A stretch of DNA of 64,000 nucleotides from JBDXHU01 sp039989475 (GTDB lineage: Bacteria; Pseudomonadota; Gammaproteobacteria; Pseudomonadales; Halieaceae), in contig JBDXHU010000010.1 of the NCBI GenBank assembly GCA_039989475.1, positions 1-64,000 of the forward strand, given 5' to 3'. Position numbers and translations under genes: made by a program. Below the pieces are notes generated by a model. That model did not search any database, was not told the origin of the DNA, and was given only the letters and a program-made list of their open reading frames with translations. Positions within the stretch are counted from its first letter, which is position 1; each line of letters starts with the position of its first letter. Shown here one piece after another: positions 16,551 to 25,246 of the stretch.

Positions 16551-18452
16551 ATGAAGCAGCGTATTGCGATGGCTTTTTGTGCAGCACTGGCCAGTGCCGG
16601 CACGATGGGGCAAATTGCCAACCCCGGGACCATGGACGCGGATGACGCCGATACACCCTTTGGCCCCCGCTATTATTCGCCCTATGCCGGGCGCAATTTC
16701 CCGACCCAGGTGTTCTGGGGTGATACCCACCTGCATACCAATTTATCGATGGATGCCGGTGCCTTTGGCAATCGCCTGGGCATGGATGACGCCTACCGAT
16801 TCAGCAAGGGCGAGGAGGTGATCGCATCCAGCGGCCAGAATGCCAGGTTGGCCAGGCCCCTGGACTGGGTGGTTATCGCCGACCATTCGGATGGCATGGG
16901 CGTATTCTCCGGCCTCCTGGAGCAGGACCCCCAGTTGATGAAGTACGAGGACGGGCGCCGCTGGTCTGAAATGATCCGTGACGGCCGCGGTATCGATGCC
17001 GCCCTGGAACTGATCGGCAAGTTCTCCCAGGGTACCCTGCAATGGTCCAGCGCCGACCCCGCGATGATGAAACCGGTCTGGCAGGGCGTTGTCGAAGCCG
17101 CCGAAAGGCACAACGATCCGGGTAAATTCACGGCGCTGATTGGCTACGAGTGGACATCGCTGATCAGGGGCAACAACCTGCACCGGGTCGTAATCTACCG
17201 GGACGATGCAGACAAGGCGGTGCAGACCCTGCCTTATACCAACGATCAGAGTTCTGACCCTGAGGACCTGTGGAAAGAATTGCAGGCCTATGAGGATAAA
17301 ACCGGCGGTGACGTGCTCGCCATTCCTCATAACGGCAACCTCAGCAACGGCATGATGTTTGCGACCAAGCGCGTCAATGGCCGCAGTTTTGACAAGGCCT
17401 ATGTTAAGAGCCGCCACAACTGGGAGCCGCTATACGAGGCAACCCAGATCAAGGGTGACGGCGAGGCCCACCCCTTCCTCTCACCCGATGACGAGTTCGC
17501 GGATTACGAGACCTGGGACTTTGCCAACCTGGACGCCAGCGAACTGAAGACCGATGACATGTTGCAGTATGAATACGCGCGTTCGGGCCTGAAGCTGGGC
17601 CTGAATTATCAGGCGAAATACGGCGTGAACCCCTTCCAGTTCGGCATGATCGGCAGCACCGACTCCCACACCTCACTGGCGGCGGTGGAGGAAGAAAATT
17701 TCTTTGGCAAGCATGCCGGCAGCGAACCCTCGGCGAAGCGCATGATGAAGGCCTTCATGTCCAACGAGAATACGACAATCTACACCTGGCAGGAGGTGTC
17801 CTCGGGTTACGCAGCCGTCTGGGCCAGGGAGAATACGCGCGAGGCTTTGTTTGACGCGCTGGCGCGCAGGGAAGTCTATGGCACCACGGGGCCGCGCATG
17901 ATGGTGCGCTTCTTCGGCGGCTGGGAATTTACCGCCGCGGATGCCAGGACCCGTAACCCGGCCTGGGTTGGCTACAGCAAGGGCGTGCCCATGGGCGGAG
18001 AGCTGAACGGCGCCAGGTCTGCGGCACCCAGCTTCCTGGTAGGTGCCCTGCGTGATCCAATTGGCGCCAACCTCGACCGTATCCAGATAGTGAAGGGCTG
18101 GCGTGACGGCAAGGGCAGGCTGCAGGAAAAAGTCTACGATGTGGTCTGGGGTGATGCCGACAGGCGCCCGCCCGGCGGCGATGGCAAGATCCCTGCCGTG
18201 GGCAGCACGGTGGATGTTGCCGACGCCAGTTGGACCAACACTATTGGCGATCCGGAGCTGATCACGGTGTGGCAGGACCCTGACTTCGACCCGAAGCAGG
18301 AGGCCTTCTACTATGCCAGGGTGCTGGAGATTCCGACCCCGCGCTGGACTGCCTATGATGCCAAACGCTTTGGCCTGACGCCGGCAAAGGAGGTACCGAT
18401 GACCACTCAGGAGCGGGCTTATACCTCGCCTATCTGGTATATCCCGGAGTAA
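16551..18452 (+). CDS. DUF3604 domain-containing secreted protein
   Basis: 633 residues. A short signal peptide (MKQRIAMAFCAALASAGTMG) is followed by the DUF3604 hallmark WGDTHLHTNLSMDAGAFG at about 59-76. Later motifs include DWVVIADHSD, AIPHNGNLSNG and GSTDSHTSLAAVEEENFFGK. The His/Asp clusters resemble PHP-type metal-dependent phosphoesterases, so metal-dependent hydrolysis is likely, but no reaction is established. These proteins are abundant in marine and hydrocarbon-degrading bacteria. It is transcribed divergently from the photolyase. Confidence 0.85.
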   Translation: MKQRIAMAFCAALASAGTMGQIANPGTMDADDADTPFGPRYYSPYAGRNFPTQVFWGDTHLHTNLSMDAGAFGNRLGMDDAYRFSKGEEVIASSGQNARLARPLDWVVIADHSDGMGVFSGLLEQDPQLMKYEDGRRWSEMIRDGRGIDAALELIGKFSQGTLQWSSADPAMMKPVWQGVVEAAERHNDPGKFTALIGYEWTSLIRGNNLHRVVIYRDDADKAVQTLPYTNDQSSDPEDLWKELQAYEDKTGGDVLAIPHNGNLSNGMMFATKRVNGRSFDKAYVKSRHNWEPLYEATQIKGDGEAHPFLSPDDEFADYETWDFANLDASELKTDDMLQYEYARSGLKLGLNYQAKYGVNPFQFGMIGSTDSHTSLAAVEEENFFGKHAGSEPSAKRMMKAFMSNENTTIYTWQEVSSGYAAVWARENTREALFDALARREVYGTTGPRMMVRFFGGWEFTAADARTRNPAWVGYSKGVPMGGELNGARSAAPSFLVGALRDPIGANLDRIQIVKGWRDGKGRLQEKVYDVVWGDADRRPPGGDGKIPAVGSTVDVADASWTNTIGDPELITVWQDPDFDPKQEAFYYARVLEIPTPRWTAYDAKRFGLTPAKEVPMTTQERAYTSPIWYIPE

Positions 18453-18551
18453 ACCGGAAAGCGCTACAAAAGCTGAACAAAATTTCGCTTCGGTGATCCG
18501 AATCGGATTTATGCCTCGTAGAAGTAGTGTAACTAACGAGAGGCACTAAAC

Positions 18552-18959
18552 ATGTTCAAGCAAATTGTGGTTTCCATAGCATTGGTTTTTGGCGCGGCTG
18601 CGGTATCAGCTGAGCCCGTACAGCAGGCAGAAGGCCTGCAACCGGCAAAAGTGATTGTTTATCGCGCAGATGAGCAGTCCAAGACTCGTCGCATCAACTT
18701 CAATACCTTTGTAGGCTCTGAGCGCCTGGGCCGTGTTCGTTACAACCAGCCCACGGTCAGTGAAGTTGCTCCCGGCGAGTACGAGTTGAGTTCATCTATC
18801 CCGGGTACAGACGCCGTCAAGGTCACGCTGCAGCCAGGTCAGACCTACTATGTCCACGCCAAGGTGCGTCGCCTCGGCCAGACTGTTATTCCAGAAATGG
18901 TTGTTGTTGAAGAGCAAGTTGCCCTCACCCAACAGCCGACTCTCGAAGGTATCATCTAG
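18552..18959 (+). CDS. DUF2846-like small secreted protein
   Basis: 135 residues. A cleavable signal peptide ends near AAAVSAEP. The rest resembles DUF2846 proteins: KVIVYRADEQ, then APGEYELSS and LQPGQTYYVHAKV, a small beta-sandwich arrangement. A GAGAGG lies before the start. The stop overlaps the stop of the convergent DUF2141 gene by four bases (CTAG). Function unknown. Confidence 0.7.
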   Translation: MFKQIVVSIALVFGAAAVSAEPVQQAEGLQPAKVIVYRADEQSKTRRINFNTFVGSERLGRVRYNQPTVSEVAPGEYELSSSIPGTDAVKVTLQPGQTYYVHAKVRRLGQTVIPEMVVVEEQVALTQQPTLEGII

Positions 18960-19414
18960 TCCAATAGTTTAATCGGCATCTTCACGCCGTCTTCGCCCAG
19001 GGTGAAGACGGCGTCTTTATATTTGGGTGGCCCGAATTTAGGCGGTGCATCATTGCTGGCGCCAACCGGTTCCTTGGGAATAGGCGGAAAGATACGGGTA
19101 TCCATTTTGCCGTTGTCGTTCTCGTCGTGATGAACTGAAACAGCATAGTCGCCAGGTTCCAGCTCAAACACCGTGGTGACAGTGCCATCCTGCAGGTAGT
19201 CCGCCACCACCAGGGTTTGTTTGGCCACCATGGTGTCATCTTCCAGCCAGCTGTCCTTGCTGTCATAGATAGCGAAATTCATCTTGCCCGAGTCTGACGG
19301 CACATTGCTGACCACGACCGTGAGGGTAGCGGCCTGCGCAGTTGCGCCCAGTAACAGGCCGCAACAGGCCAGTGCCAGTCGATTAACCGATAAAGCGTGG
19401 TCCAAGAATTTCAT
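18956..19414 (-). CDS. DUF2141 secreted protein
   Basis: 152 residues from the ATG at 19414, after GGGAGGCAGG. A signal peptide ends near ATAQA. The mature part has the DUF2141 features: TLTVVVSNVPSDSGKMNFAIYD cut short here as SGKMNFAIYD, FELEPGDYAVSVHHDEN and the family's DNGKMDT, then FGPPKYKDAVF. It is periplasmic or surface-exposed with unknown function. It begins 32 bases inside the upstream gene, so it is the last gene of the operon that starts with the RCCR-like genes. That may be incidental to the pathway or mean a binding role. Confidence 0.8.
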   Translation of the reverse strand: MKFLDHALSVNRLALACCGLLLGATAQAATLTVVVSNVPSDSGKMNFAIYDSKDSWLEDDTMVAKQTLVVADYLQDGTVTTVFELEPGDYAVSVHHDENDNGKMDTRIFPPIPKEPVGASNDAPPKFGPPKYKDAVFTLGEDGVKMPIKLLD

Positions 19415-20348
19415 CACCTGCCTCCCAGTACAGTACACCGTGAGTAGTGTACTTTCTTTGCTGTGAATAGAAGTAGTTCCAGTTCACCACCATGGTGTTG
19501 TCTTCGTTGATCAGGGTGTCGCGGGTTTCCAGCCGTTCGGCTTTGCCGTACAGGTGTTGCACGCTGTAAAGATAACGACCATAGGCCATGCCATTACCAA
19601 ACAGATCCGGTCCGTGGAACTGGTGGTGGTTTTGGTCGCGGGTGCGCTCGAAGCTGTAGTCACTGTCGATCACGCCACTGGTTTTGACATGCATATTGGC
19701 GCGGGTCAGGTTGACCGGGGTGTAGTCGATAGTCACCTGGTTGCTGCCAATCAGTTCCTGCTCATTGTTGTATACCTCCAACTCACCTTTCCATTGGCCC
19801 TGGAGCTTGGGGGGTAACACGAAGGGCCGCTTGCCCTCGCGCCGCTCCCGCTCCAGCCAGTCGGCAACCCGCTGCTGGGTTTCCGGGTTGCTGTCGTAAT
19901 CCTGGGTAACGATGTAGAGACCATTGAACGTGCCGATCAGGGTGGCGCCTTCGAATAACAGTGATGAATAGACCTGCATGCCCAGCTCGGGTACCACGTG
20001 ATTGACCGTGCGCAGGTGGGTATTCCAGGCCGGCGAGTAATATTCAGAATCCACCAGTGTGCCGTAGGGACTGCCGGAGCCGACAAAGTCGGGCCCGGTA
20101 TAGATGCGGTCATTGTCCGAGTCTATGACCCCAAAATCGAAGCGGCCAATTTCAAAGCGATTGCGCAAGGCACCCACTGCGTCAAAATCCGTATCCATCC
20201 AGTAGCGGGTCTTGCCATCCACGTGTTCACTGGCCCGCGATACCTTGTTCACCCCAACGTGGGTGCCGTCCGGTTCGTAGAGAGAGGGCAGGCCGTGCCA
20301 CTCCCCGGTAATCAATTTTTGCCAGTTGCTCGGTTGCTTGCCGGACAT
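19383..20348 (-). CDS. unrecognised protein with an internal tandem duplication
   Basis: 321 residues, no signal peptide, no family I recognise. It consists of two related halves of beta-rich character. The first half holds GEWHG, GVIDSDNDRIYTGPDF and PYGTLVDSEYY. The second holds GQWKG, GVIDSDYSFERT, HGPDLFGNGMAYGRYLYS. The conserved GVIDSD, GPD-F and YG blocks indicate an ancient duplication, and the layout suggests a lipocalin/calycin-like binding fold (inference). It is cotranscribed with the hydrolase and the two RCCR-like genes, so a role as an intracellular binder of their substrate is plausible but untested. Confidence 0.7.
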   Translation of the reverse strand: MSGKQPSNWQKLITGEWHGLPSLYEPDGTHVGVNKVSRASEHVDGKTRYWMDTDFDAVGALRNRFEIGRFDFGVIDSDNDRIYTGPDFVGSGSPYGTLVDSEYYSPAWNTHLRTVNHVVPELGMQVYSSLLFEGATLIGTFNGLYIVTQDYDSNPETQQRVADWLERERREGKRPFVLPPKLQGQWKGELEVYNNEQELIGSNQVTIDYTPVNLTRANMHVKTSGVIDSDYSFERTRDQNHHQFHGPDLFGNGMAYGRYLYSVQHLYGKAERLETRDTLINEDNTMVVNWNYFYSQQRKYTTHGVLYWEAGDEILGPRFIG

Positions 20349-20374
20349 GTTTTACTCCGTAGTCTGTATAGAAA

Positions 20375-21370
20375 TTATTTGTGTTCTGCCAGGGCCACCA
20401 TGGGGTGGCTGTCATCGGCCAGTGCCTGCAGGTCCGCTGTCGACATGGGGCTGCCAGAGCTGACCTGGTCGCAGAAGGTAACAACCAGTTTGGCCATGAA
20501 CTTGCGGATTGCCTTGTTGCTGCCTTTTGATTTCTTATCCAGAAAAGGTCTGCCGGTGGATTTGTCCCTGGGCCAGACCATGGAGAAGTGGTTGGCGCCC
20601 TCAATCAGCACCAGGTAGCGGTCACCGCGTTTGCCCTTTATCCCCTCGTGAAAGCTGCGCTCGATACGCTCGGTCGGGCTGGCTTGCGTTTCATCACCAT
20701 AGCGATGGGCGCTGTTGGCGATTACACCGTCACGGGTGCCGCCCATAATCAGTAAGGGCAGGTCCTTGGCCAGGGGCATGATACTGCCTTCTTCCCAGCC
20801 CAGTGCCACATTGCCACCGGTATGGGCGCCATAGGAAAACGCGCCGCAGACACTGGGAAACCAATCGGCGTTGGCATTAAGCAGGGCCATGGTGCCGCCG
20901 GCGGAATGACCACCCAGCACGACCCTGGACAGGTTCAGGTGGCCGGCGAGCAGGCCGTTCTTGTTGAGTCGTTTGAGCTCGGAAAATATGGCGGGCAGGG
21001 CCGGACAGGACGGCTTGCGGCCATAATGCTTTTTGGTCAGGCGCTTAATGTGGACCCCGGGGCTGATGCTGACCAGGTCCGCCATTTCCATGGCCACCCA
21101 ACTGTAGCTGACAACCACAAATCCGGAGCCGGCCAATTCCCGTGCCAGCCAGCTATAGCTTTCATGGGGCACGTTAATGCCCGGCATTATAATCACCACC
21201 GGGAACGGTGCGCGTGTGTCATCAACTGGAATAAAGCCGGTGTTGCGCTCCTCGAAGCTGTCGCCGTAGCGGGCCGGATAAAATACCTTGAGCGTCAGCG
21301 TGTCGTAGGGCGCAGCTTGGCCTGACACTTTCACAGCGCGATACAGGGCCCTGACTTTTATCGGCTTCAA
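20375..21370 (-). CDS. alpha/beta hydrolase, chlorophyllase-like
   Basis: 331 residues with the alpha/beta-hydrolase core. PVVIIMPGINVPHESYSWLA (about 57-76) supplies the oxyanion region, GGHSAGG (Ser156) is the nucleophile elbow, GGTRDG near 214 contains the acid and EGANHFSMVW near 265 the histidine. The order and spacing, a GHSxGG elbow and a terminal KFMAKLVVTF helix resemble plant chlorophyllase and the dienelactone/PAF-acetylhydrolase relatives. It lies 6 bp after RCCR-like gene 1, which is why the chlorophyllase resemblance matters. Other ester substrates are equally possible from sequence alone. Confidence 0.75.
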   Translation of the reverse strand: MKPIKVRALYRAVKVSGQAAPYDTLTLKVFYPARYGDSFEERNTGFIPVDDTRAPFPVVIIMPGINVPHESYSWLARELAGSGFVVVSYSWVAMEMADLVSISPGVHIKRLTKKHYGRKPSCPALPAIFSELKRLNKNGLLAGHLNLSRVVLGGHSAGGTMALLNANADWFPSVCGAFSYGAHTGGNVALGWEEGSIMPLAKDLPLLIMGGTRDGVIANSAHRYGDETQASPTERIERSFHEGIKGKRGDRYLVLIEGANHFSMVWPRDKSTGRPFLDKKSKGSNKAIRKFMAKLVVTFCDQVSSGSPMSTADLQALADDSHPMVALAEHK

Positions 21371-21376
21371 GGCTGC

Positions 21377-22183
21377 TTATTCCGGCCGCGGTAATACCCG
21401 GTCGCCGCCCCACAGGGCACTGACCAGTTTGCTGGATAACTCGGGCCCATACATTCTCTCAACCAGTTCGTTCATGGGGTCGCGCAATGCGATTTCCTTT
21501 CTTAGCTGCAAGTCGCGGGCGGCCTGGGCCGGGCGCTCTTGTTCCGCAAGAATAGCGGACTTTGCCACGTTCGCCAGCCATTGATCCAGCATGCGTTCAG
21601 CCGTGTCTTTGAGCGTGGCCAGGTTGGCCTCCGTGTCGGCGGCGGTGATACACAGGCTGGCCGGTGTCTGGGTGGTGCGCATGTACAGGTCGCGGCTGAT
21701 AAATGTGCTTAATTCGGGGTTTTCCTGGAAGCGCAGGTGTTCCTCGTTGAGCTCGCTATAGTACTTGTCCATGTAATCGGGATTGGTGGCGAGATCTACC
21801 CGGGGCACAAAGTCCATATACATGAATAGGTCCGGGGTGGTGCCAAAAGCCAGGCCCAGGTTGGGCGCATCGAGGTGGCTGGCCAGCCCGATGGTCAGGT
21901 GCATGTTGGTGAAGCTCATTTTGGGGTTGCCGACCCAGGAAAATACCAGCCAGTCGATGTCCGGCCCGCAGAAAGTACTCAGGTAGCCGCCGGCACCGCT
22001 GCCATCGACCGCCTTGTAGGGCTGCAATTCCGTGGTGGAGGGGTCGGCCTGCAGCTCGAAGCGCTCGGACACTCGCTCGAATAGCTGCCCCAGTATCGCC
22101 CACAGCGTATCGAAGGTTTGTTGGTTGTCGACTGCGGGGCGAGCGTCAACTTCATCGATCAGGGACCGCGTCGATTTTCCCAT
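21377..22183 (-). CDS. RCCR/bilin-reductase-like protein 1
   Basis: 268 residues resembling plant red chlorophyll catabolite reductase (ferredoxin-dependent bilin reductase superfamily) over most of its length. Shared blocks are DIDWLVFSW (about 75-83), NMHLTIGL, the NLGLAFGTTPD segment, MDFVPRVDLATNPDYMDKYY (about 123-142), and a C-terminal ALRDPMNELVERMYGPELSS in which plant RCCR has an analogous acidic/YG block. Plant RCCR reduces red chlorophyll catabolite with ferredoxin electrons. The position of the substrate-binding glutamate in plant RCCR is not acidic here, so the substrate may differ. It lies 3 bp after its paralogue, in an operon divergent from a Rieske oxygenase. Confidence 0.72.
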   Translation of the reverse strand: MGKSTRSLIDEVDARPAVDNQQTFDTLWAILGQLFERVSERFELQADPSTTELQPYKAVDGSGAGGYLSTFCGPDIDWLVFSWVGNPKMSFTNMHLTIGLASHLDAPNLGLAFGTTPDLFMYMDFVPRVDLATNPDYMDKYYSELNEEHLRFQENPELSTFISRDLYMRTTQTPASLCITAADTEANLATLKDTAERMLDQWLANVAKSAILAEQERPAQAARDLQLRKEIALRDPMNELVERMYGPELSSKLVSALWGGDRVLPRPE

Positions 22184-22186
22184 GGT

Positions 22187-23011
22187 CTAGTAGTCGCCGG
22201 TCGGTCGCGGCAGGCTGCGGTTGGCAGCGGAGATGGTTTTAACCAGCTGGTCGGCGAATTCCTCGCCGTAGAGTTCTGATGCCACCTGGTTGGCGGGGTC
22301 GCGTTCGCAGATGTTGCGACGAGTGCGATGATCGCGGGCGGCCAGTTCGGCGCGTAATTCCACTGGAGTCTTTTCCGCCTCGTCTACCCACTGCAGCCAG
22401 CGCTCCAGCCGGCTCATGGCGGCTTCCTCGGCGACAGCGATGTTGTCTTCGTTGGGTTCGGCCCCGTAGCCGACAGCGGTTGGCGTCATCGCAATGCGGG
22501 TGTAGAGGTCGCGACTGATGAAAGGCTTGAAAGCCGGGTCTGACTGCAGCCGCAGAAACTCCTCGTTAACCTCGGTGTAGTAGCGGTCGGCGTAGTCAAT
22601 ATTGTTGAGCAGGTCGACTCGCGGCAGGTAATCCATGTACATGAACAGGTCGGGAACAGTGCCGAAAGCGAATCCGAAATTCGGTACCAGGTACTGCGGC
22701 CCCAGGGTGATGGTGATGTGCATATTGGAGAAGGTCTGGCTGGGATGCCCGCACCAGGAATGCACGTACCAGTCTATCTCCGGGCCGACATAGGCTTCAG
22801 TGGTGCCCTTGTGACCGGTGGGCAGCTCGTAATTGACCAGCTCTGCGCAGCAGGGATCCAGTTGCAGCTCGAAGCGGTCCATGATGCGCGCATGCATCTT
22901 GTCGAGAATGCCCCACAGGCGCTGGAACTGTTCGGTGCGGTCCTCGTTGGGACTGGCCTTCACCAGGTCGACGATGGGGGTGAGTATTCTTTCGCCCTGT
23001 TCTCCGCTCAT
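22187..23011 (-). CDS. RCCR/bilin-reductase-like protein 2
   Basis: 274 residues, a clear paralogue of the gene at 21377. Shared blocks are EIDWYVHSWCGHP (about 78-90), NMHITITL, NFGFAFGTVPDLFMYMD, YLPRVDLLNNIDYADRYY (about 128-145) and CERDPANQVASELYGEEF near 240. It is the first gene of a five-gene minus-strand operon. Three copies of the GATATAWTGATATAWC motif lie in its upstream region. The pair could form a heterodimer or act on successive intermediates. The RCCR/bilin-reductase assignment is from my reading of conserved blocks and needs a profile search. Confidence 0.72.
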   Translation of the reverse strand: MSGEQGERILTPIVDLVKASPNEDRTEQFQRLWGILDKMHARIMDRFELQLDPCCAELVNYELPTGHKGTTEAYVGPEIDWYVHSWCGHPSQTFSNMHITITLGPQYLVPNFGFAFGTVPDLFMYMDYLPRVDLLNNIDYADRYYTEVNEEFLRLQSDPAFKPFISRDLYTRIAMTPTAVGYGAEPNEDNIAVAEEAAMSRLERWLQWVDEAEKTPVELRAELAARDHRTRRNICERDPANQVASELYGEEFADQLVKTISAANRSLPRPTGDY

Positions 23012-23049
23012 GCTGTGCTGCTCCGTCTCGGGGTCTTGTACCTATAAAT

Positions 23050-23065
23050 GATATAATGATATAAC
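23050..23065 (+). promoter_or_regulatory. operator-like motif copy A
   Basis: GATATAATGATATAAC. It matches the shared consensus GATATAWTGATATAWC exactly, and includes a tandem ATGATATA repeat (23048-23055, 23056-23063). It lies 39 bp before the RCCR-like operon start, where it should affect that promoter. Confidence 0.65.
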
Positions 23066-23098
23066 AATTAAACAAATATCGTACACTCGTTTTTACGT

Positions 23099-23114
23099 CG
23101 TTTATTGATATGTC
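23099..23114 (+). promoter_or_regulatory. operator-like motif copy B
   Basis: CGTTTATTGATATGTC agrees with copy D at 12 of 16 positions, keeping the central ATTGATAT. It is the weakest member and lies midway in the RCCR/Rieske divergent spacer. Confidence 0.4.
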
Positions 23115-23147
23115 GCAATCCCCGGGGGCGCTTTTCTGGCGATAAAA

Positions 23148-23163
23148 GACATATTGATATAGC
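23148..23163 (+). promoter_or_regulatory. operator-like motif copy C
   Basis: GACATATTGATATAGC agrees with copy D at 14 of 16 positions, and similarity continues outside the core. It lies about 90 bp before the Rieske start and is placed to control the plus-strand promoter. Confidence 0.6.
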
Positions 23164-23250
23164 ATTATTTTAATCTATCTCTGTGAACCTTTCGTATACT
23201 AGGACACAAGCACAACAGAAGCGCCGCGAAGTGGCGCTCAGGGGAATAAC

Positions 23251-24420
23251 ATGCTCATCAATCTCTGGTATGTGGCGGAGTGGTCCGACACGGTAAAAGA
23301 CAAGCCGGTACACGTTAAAATGCTGGGTCAGGACTTCGTGCTGTTCCGCGATGAAGCGGGCAAGGTGCACTGCCTCAGCGATGTCTGCCTGCACCGGGGC
23401 GGCTCCCTGTCCGGGGGCTGGACCAAGGGCGATTGTGTGGCTTGTCCCTACCATGGCTGGCGTTTCAACGGCGAGGGCCAGGTTACCCTGGTGCCTTCCG
23501 AAGGTGAGGACTTTACACCGCCGGATCGCGCCCGTATCGACGCCTACCCGACCCAGGAGCGCTACGGCATGATCTGGGTGTTTATGGGCGATAACCCGGA
23601 GGAGGAGCGGTTCCCGCTTCCCACACTCGACGAGTACGACAGTCCGGACTGGAAGATGCTCACTGATAATATGACCTGGGGCGCCGAGGCGGCCCGGGTA
23701 TTGGAGAACGGGATCGACATCGCCCATGCGTCTTTCGTGCACCCGGTGTTTGGCACCGAGTCCACGGCCCAGGCGAACGAAATTGTAAAGATCGAAAAGA
23801 ATGATTACGAGGGCAAGTCGGAAAACATCCAGTACCCGCCCCAGTTTAAGGAGAATTGGCTGCGCCGGCGCATGCGCAAGGACAAGCAGCCAACGGTTAC
23901 CAAGCCCGAGTGGTACCTGAACGGCATGACGGTAAAGATCCGTATCGACATTAATTCCTGGATGTCGATCATTATGTTTGACGCCAATACGCCTATCGAC
24001 GAATTTAATACCCGCACCTTTGCTATTCAGCTGCGCAGCTTTTTCAAGGCGGACTTTTTTGACAGGGGTTCGCGCAAGCGCCTGCGCAGGATATTCGCTG
24101 AAGACCAGGCCATCATCGAACGCGCTTCCCCGAACTACCTGCCGGAGCGCTTGATGCATGAGATGTCGGTGAAGGATGACAAGTTTATGAGCACCTTCCG
24201 CACCGCGCGTCGTCGCCTCATTGAACAAAAAGGCTGGCAGATTGATTCCCACGGTGTCGCCGAGCACAAGGGTCGCAAGGTGCTGACAATTCCCTCACCA
24301 GTGCGTCGGGAAAACCCGGATATCGAATGGGTGATGGATACCGTGCCGCTGGTGCCGCCGGTAATCCAGCCGGCACCGTTGAACCCGGTCAGTGACGACG
24401 GCGATCACGAGGCCGCCTGA
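23251..24420 (+). CDS. Rieske non-heme iron oxygenase, alpha subunit
   Basis: 389 residues. The Rieske [2Fe-2S] ligands are Cys46-x-His48 and Cys65-x2-His68 (CLHRGG, CPYHGW). The mononuclear iron site is NGIDIAHASFVH with bridging Asp156, His159 and His164. It is a terminal oxygenase needing a separate electron-transfer partner; no ferredoxin or reductase gene is seen nearby. Pheophorbide a oxygenase belongs to the same broad class, but so do steroid and aromatic oxygenases, and the plant C-terminal CxxC is absent. AGGGGAA precedes the ATG. It is first in an operon with an SDR and a decarboxylase-like gene and divergent from two RCCR-like genes. Confidence 0.88.
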   Translation: MLINLWYVAEWSDTVKDKPVHVKMLGQDFVLFRDEAGKVHCLSDVCLHRGGSLSGGWTKGDCVACPYHGWRFNGEGQVTLVPSEGEDFTPPDRARIDAYPTQERYGMIWVFMGDNPEEERFPLPTLDEYDSPDWKMLTDNMTWGAEAARVLENGIDIAHASFVHPVFGTESTAQANEIVKIEKNDYEGKSENIQYPPQFKENWLRRRMRKDKQPTVTKPEWYLNGMTVKIRIDINSWMSIIMFDANTPIDEFNTRTFAIQLRSFFKADFFDRGSRKRLRRIFAEDQAIIERASPNYLPERLMHEMSVKDDKFMSTFRTARRRLIEQKGWQIDSHGVAEHKGRKVLTIPSPVRRENPDIEWVMDTVPLVPPVIQPAPLNPVSDDGDHEAA

Positions 24421-24445
24421 CTCCGTTAGCGGGGAGAGTATTGAT

Positions 24446-25246
24446 ATGAAGCGAATAGTTGTAACGGGTAGCACCCGTGGCATCGGGCACGGGCTGGCCG
24501 AGAATTTCCTCAAGCGTGGCTGCCAGCTTGTAATTAGTGGTCGCAGCCAGGAGCAGGTTGACTCGGTGGTAGCAGACTTTGCCGCCAGTTTCGGCGCGGA
24601 TAAAGTGGCGGGTATCGCCTGCGACATTACCAGCCTGGCGAGCTTGCAGGGGCTGTGGGATTTTTCCAAAGACAAGTACGGCGGTATTGACCTGTGGGTT
24701 AATAATGCAGGCATCAATATCGATCGCGCGCCATTGTGGGAGCAATCCGCGGAGGACATCAACGCCATTGTGGCAACCAATCTTACTGGCTTGCTGCTGG
24801 CCAACAAGGTCGCCATGACAGGCATGAAAGCACAGGGCGGTGGCCAGATCTGGAACATGGAAGGTTTTGGCAGCAACGGCATGGCCCAGGCCGGCATGGT
24901 TGCCTATGGCGCTACCAAGCGAGCGGTGAACTACCTCAATAAGGCCCTGCGCAAGGATACGCCTGGCACCAATATCCAGGTCTGCACGCTCAGCCCCGGT
25001 ATGGTGATCACCGACCTGTTGATCGGCGAGTACGATACCAGCAGCGAGGAGTGGCAGAAGACCCGCAAAATATTCAATATCCTGGCGGACAAGGTCGAGA
25101 CGGTCACCCCCTTCCTGGTCGATGGCATGCTCAAGGCCGACAGGGATGGCGCCAAAGTGATATGGCTGACCAATGGCAAGGTCATCGCGCGCTTCCTCGG
25201 TTCGCGTTTCAAAAAGCGCGACCTGTTTGAAGGCATGGGCATCTGA
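24446..25246 (+). CDS. short-chain dehydrogenase/reductase
   Basis: 266 residues of the classical SDR family. The cofactor motif TGSTRGIG is at about 7-14, the NNAG motif at LWVNNAGIN and the catalytic YGATK near 155, with a serine position upstream occupied by MEGFGSNG rather than a clear Ser. The C-terminal LTNGKVIARFLGSRFKKRD is basic. GGGGAGAG precedes the ATG at 24446. Its end overlaps the next start by one base (TGATG). It probably oxidises or reduces an alcohol/ketone in the same pathway as the Rieske enzyme. Confidence 0.86.
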   Translation: MKRIVVTGSTRGIGHGLAENFLKRGCQLVISGRSQEQVDSVVADFAASFGADKVAGIACDITSLASLQGLWDFSKDKYGGIDLWVNNAGINIDRAPLWEQSAEDINAIVATNLTGLLLANKVAMTGMKAQGGGQIWNMEGFGSNGMAQAGMVAYGATKRAVNYLNKALRKDTPGTNIQVCTLSPGMVITDLLIGEYDTSSEEWQKTRKIFNILADKVETVTPFLVDGMLKADRDGAKVIWLTNGKVIARFLGSRFKKRDLFEGMGI

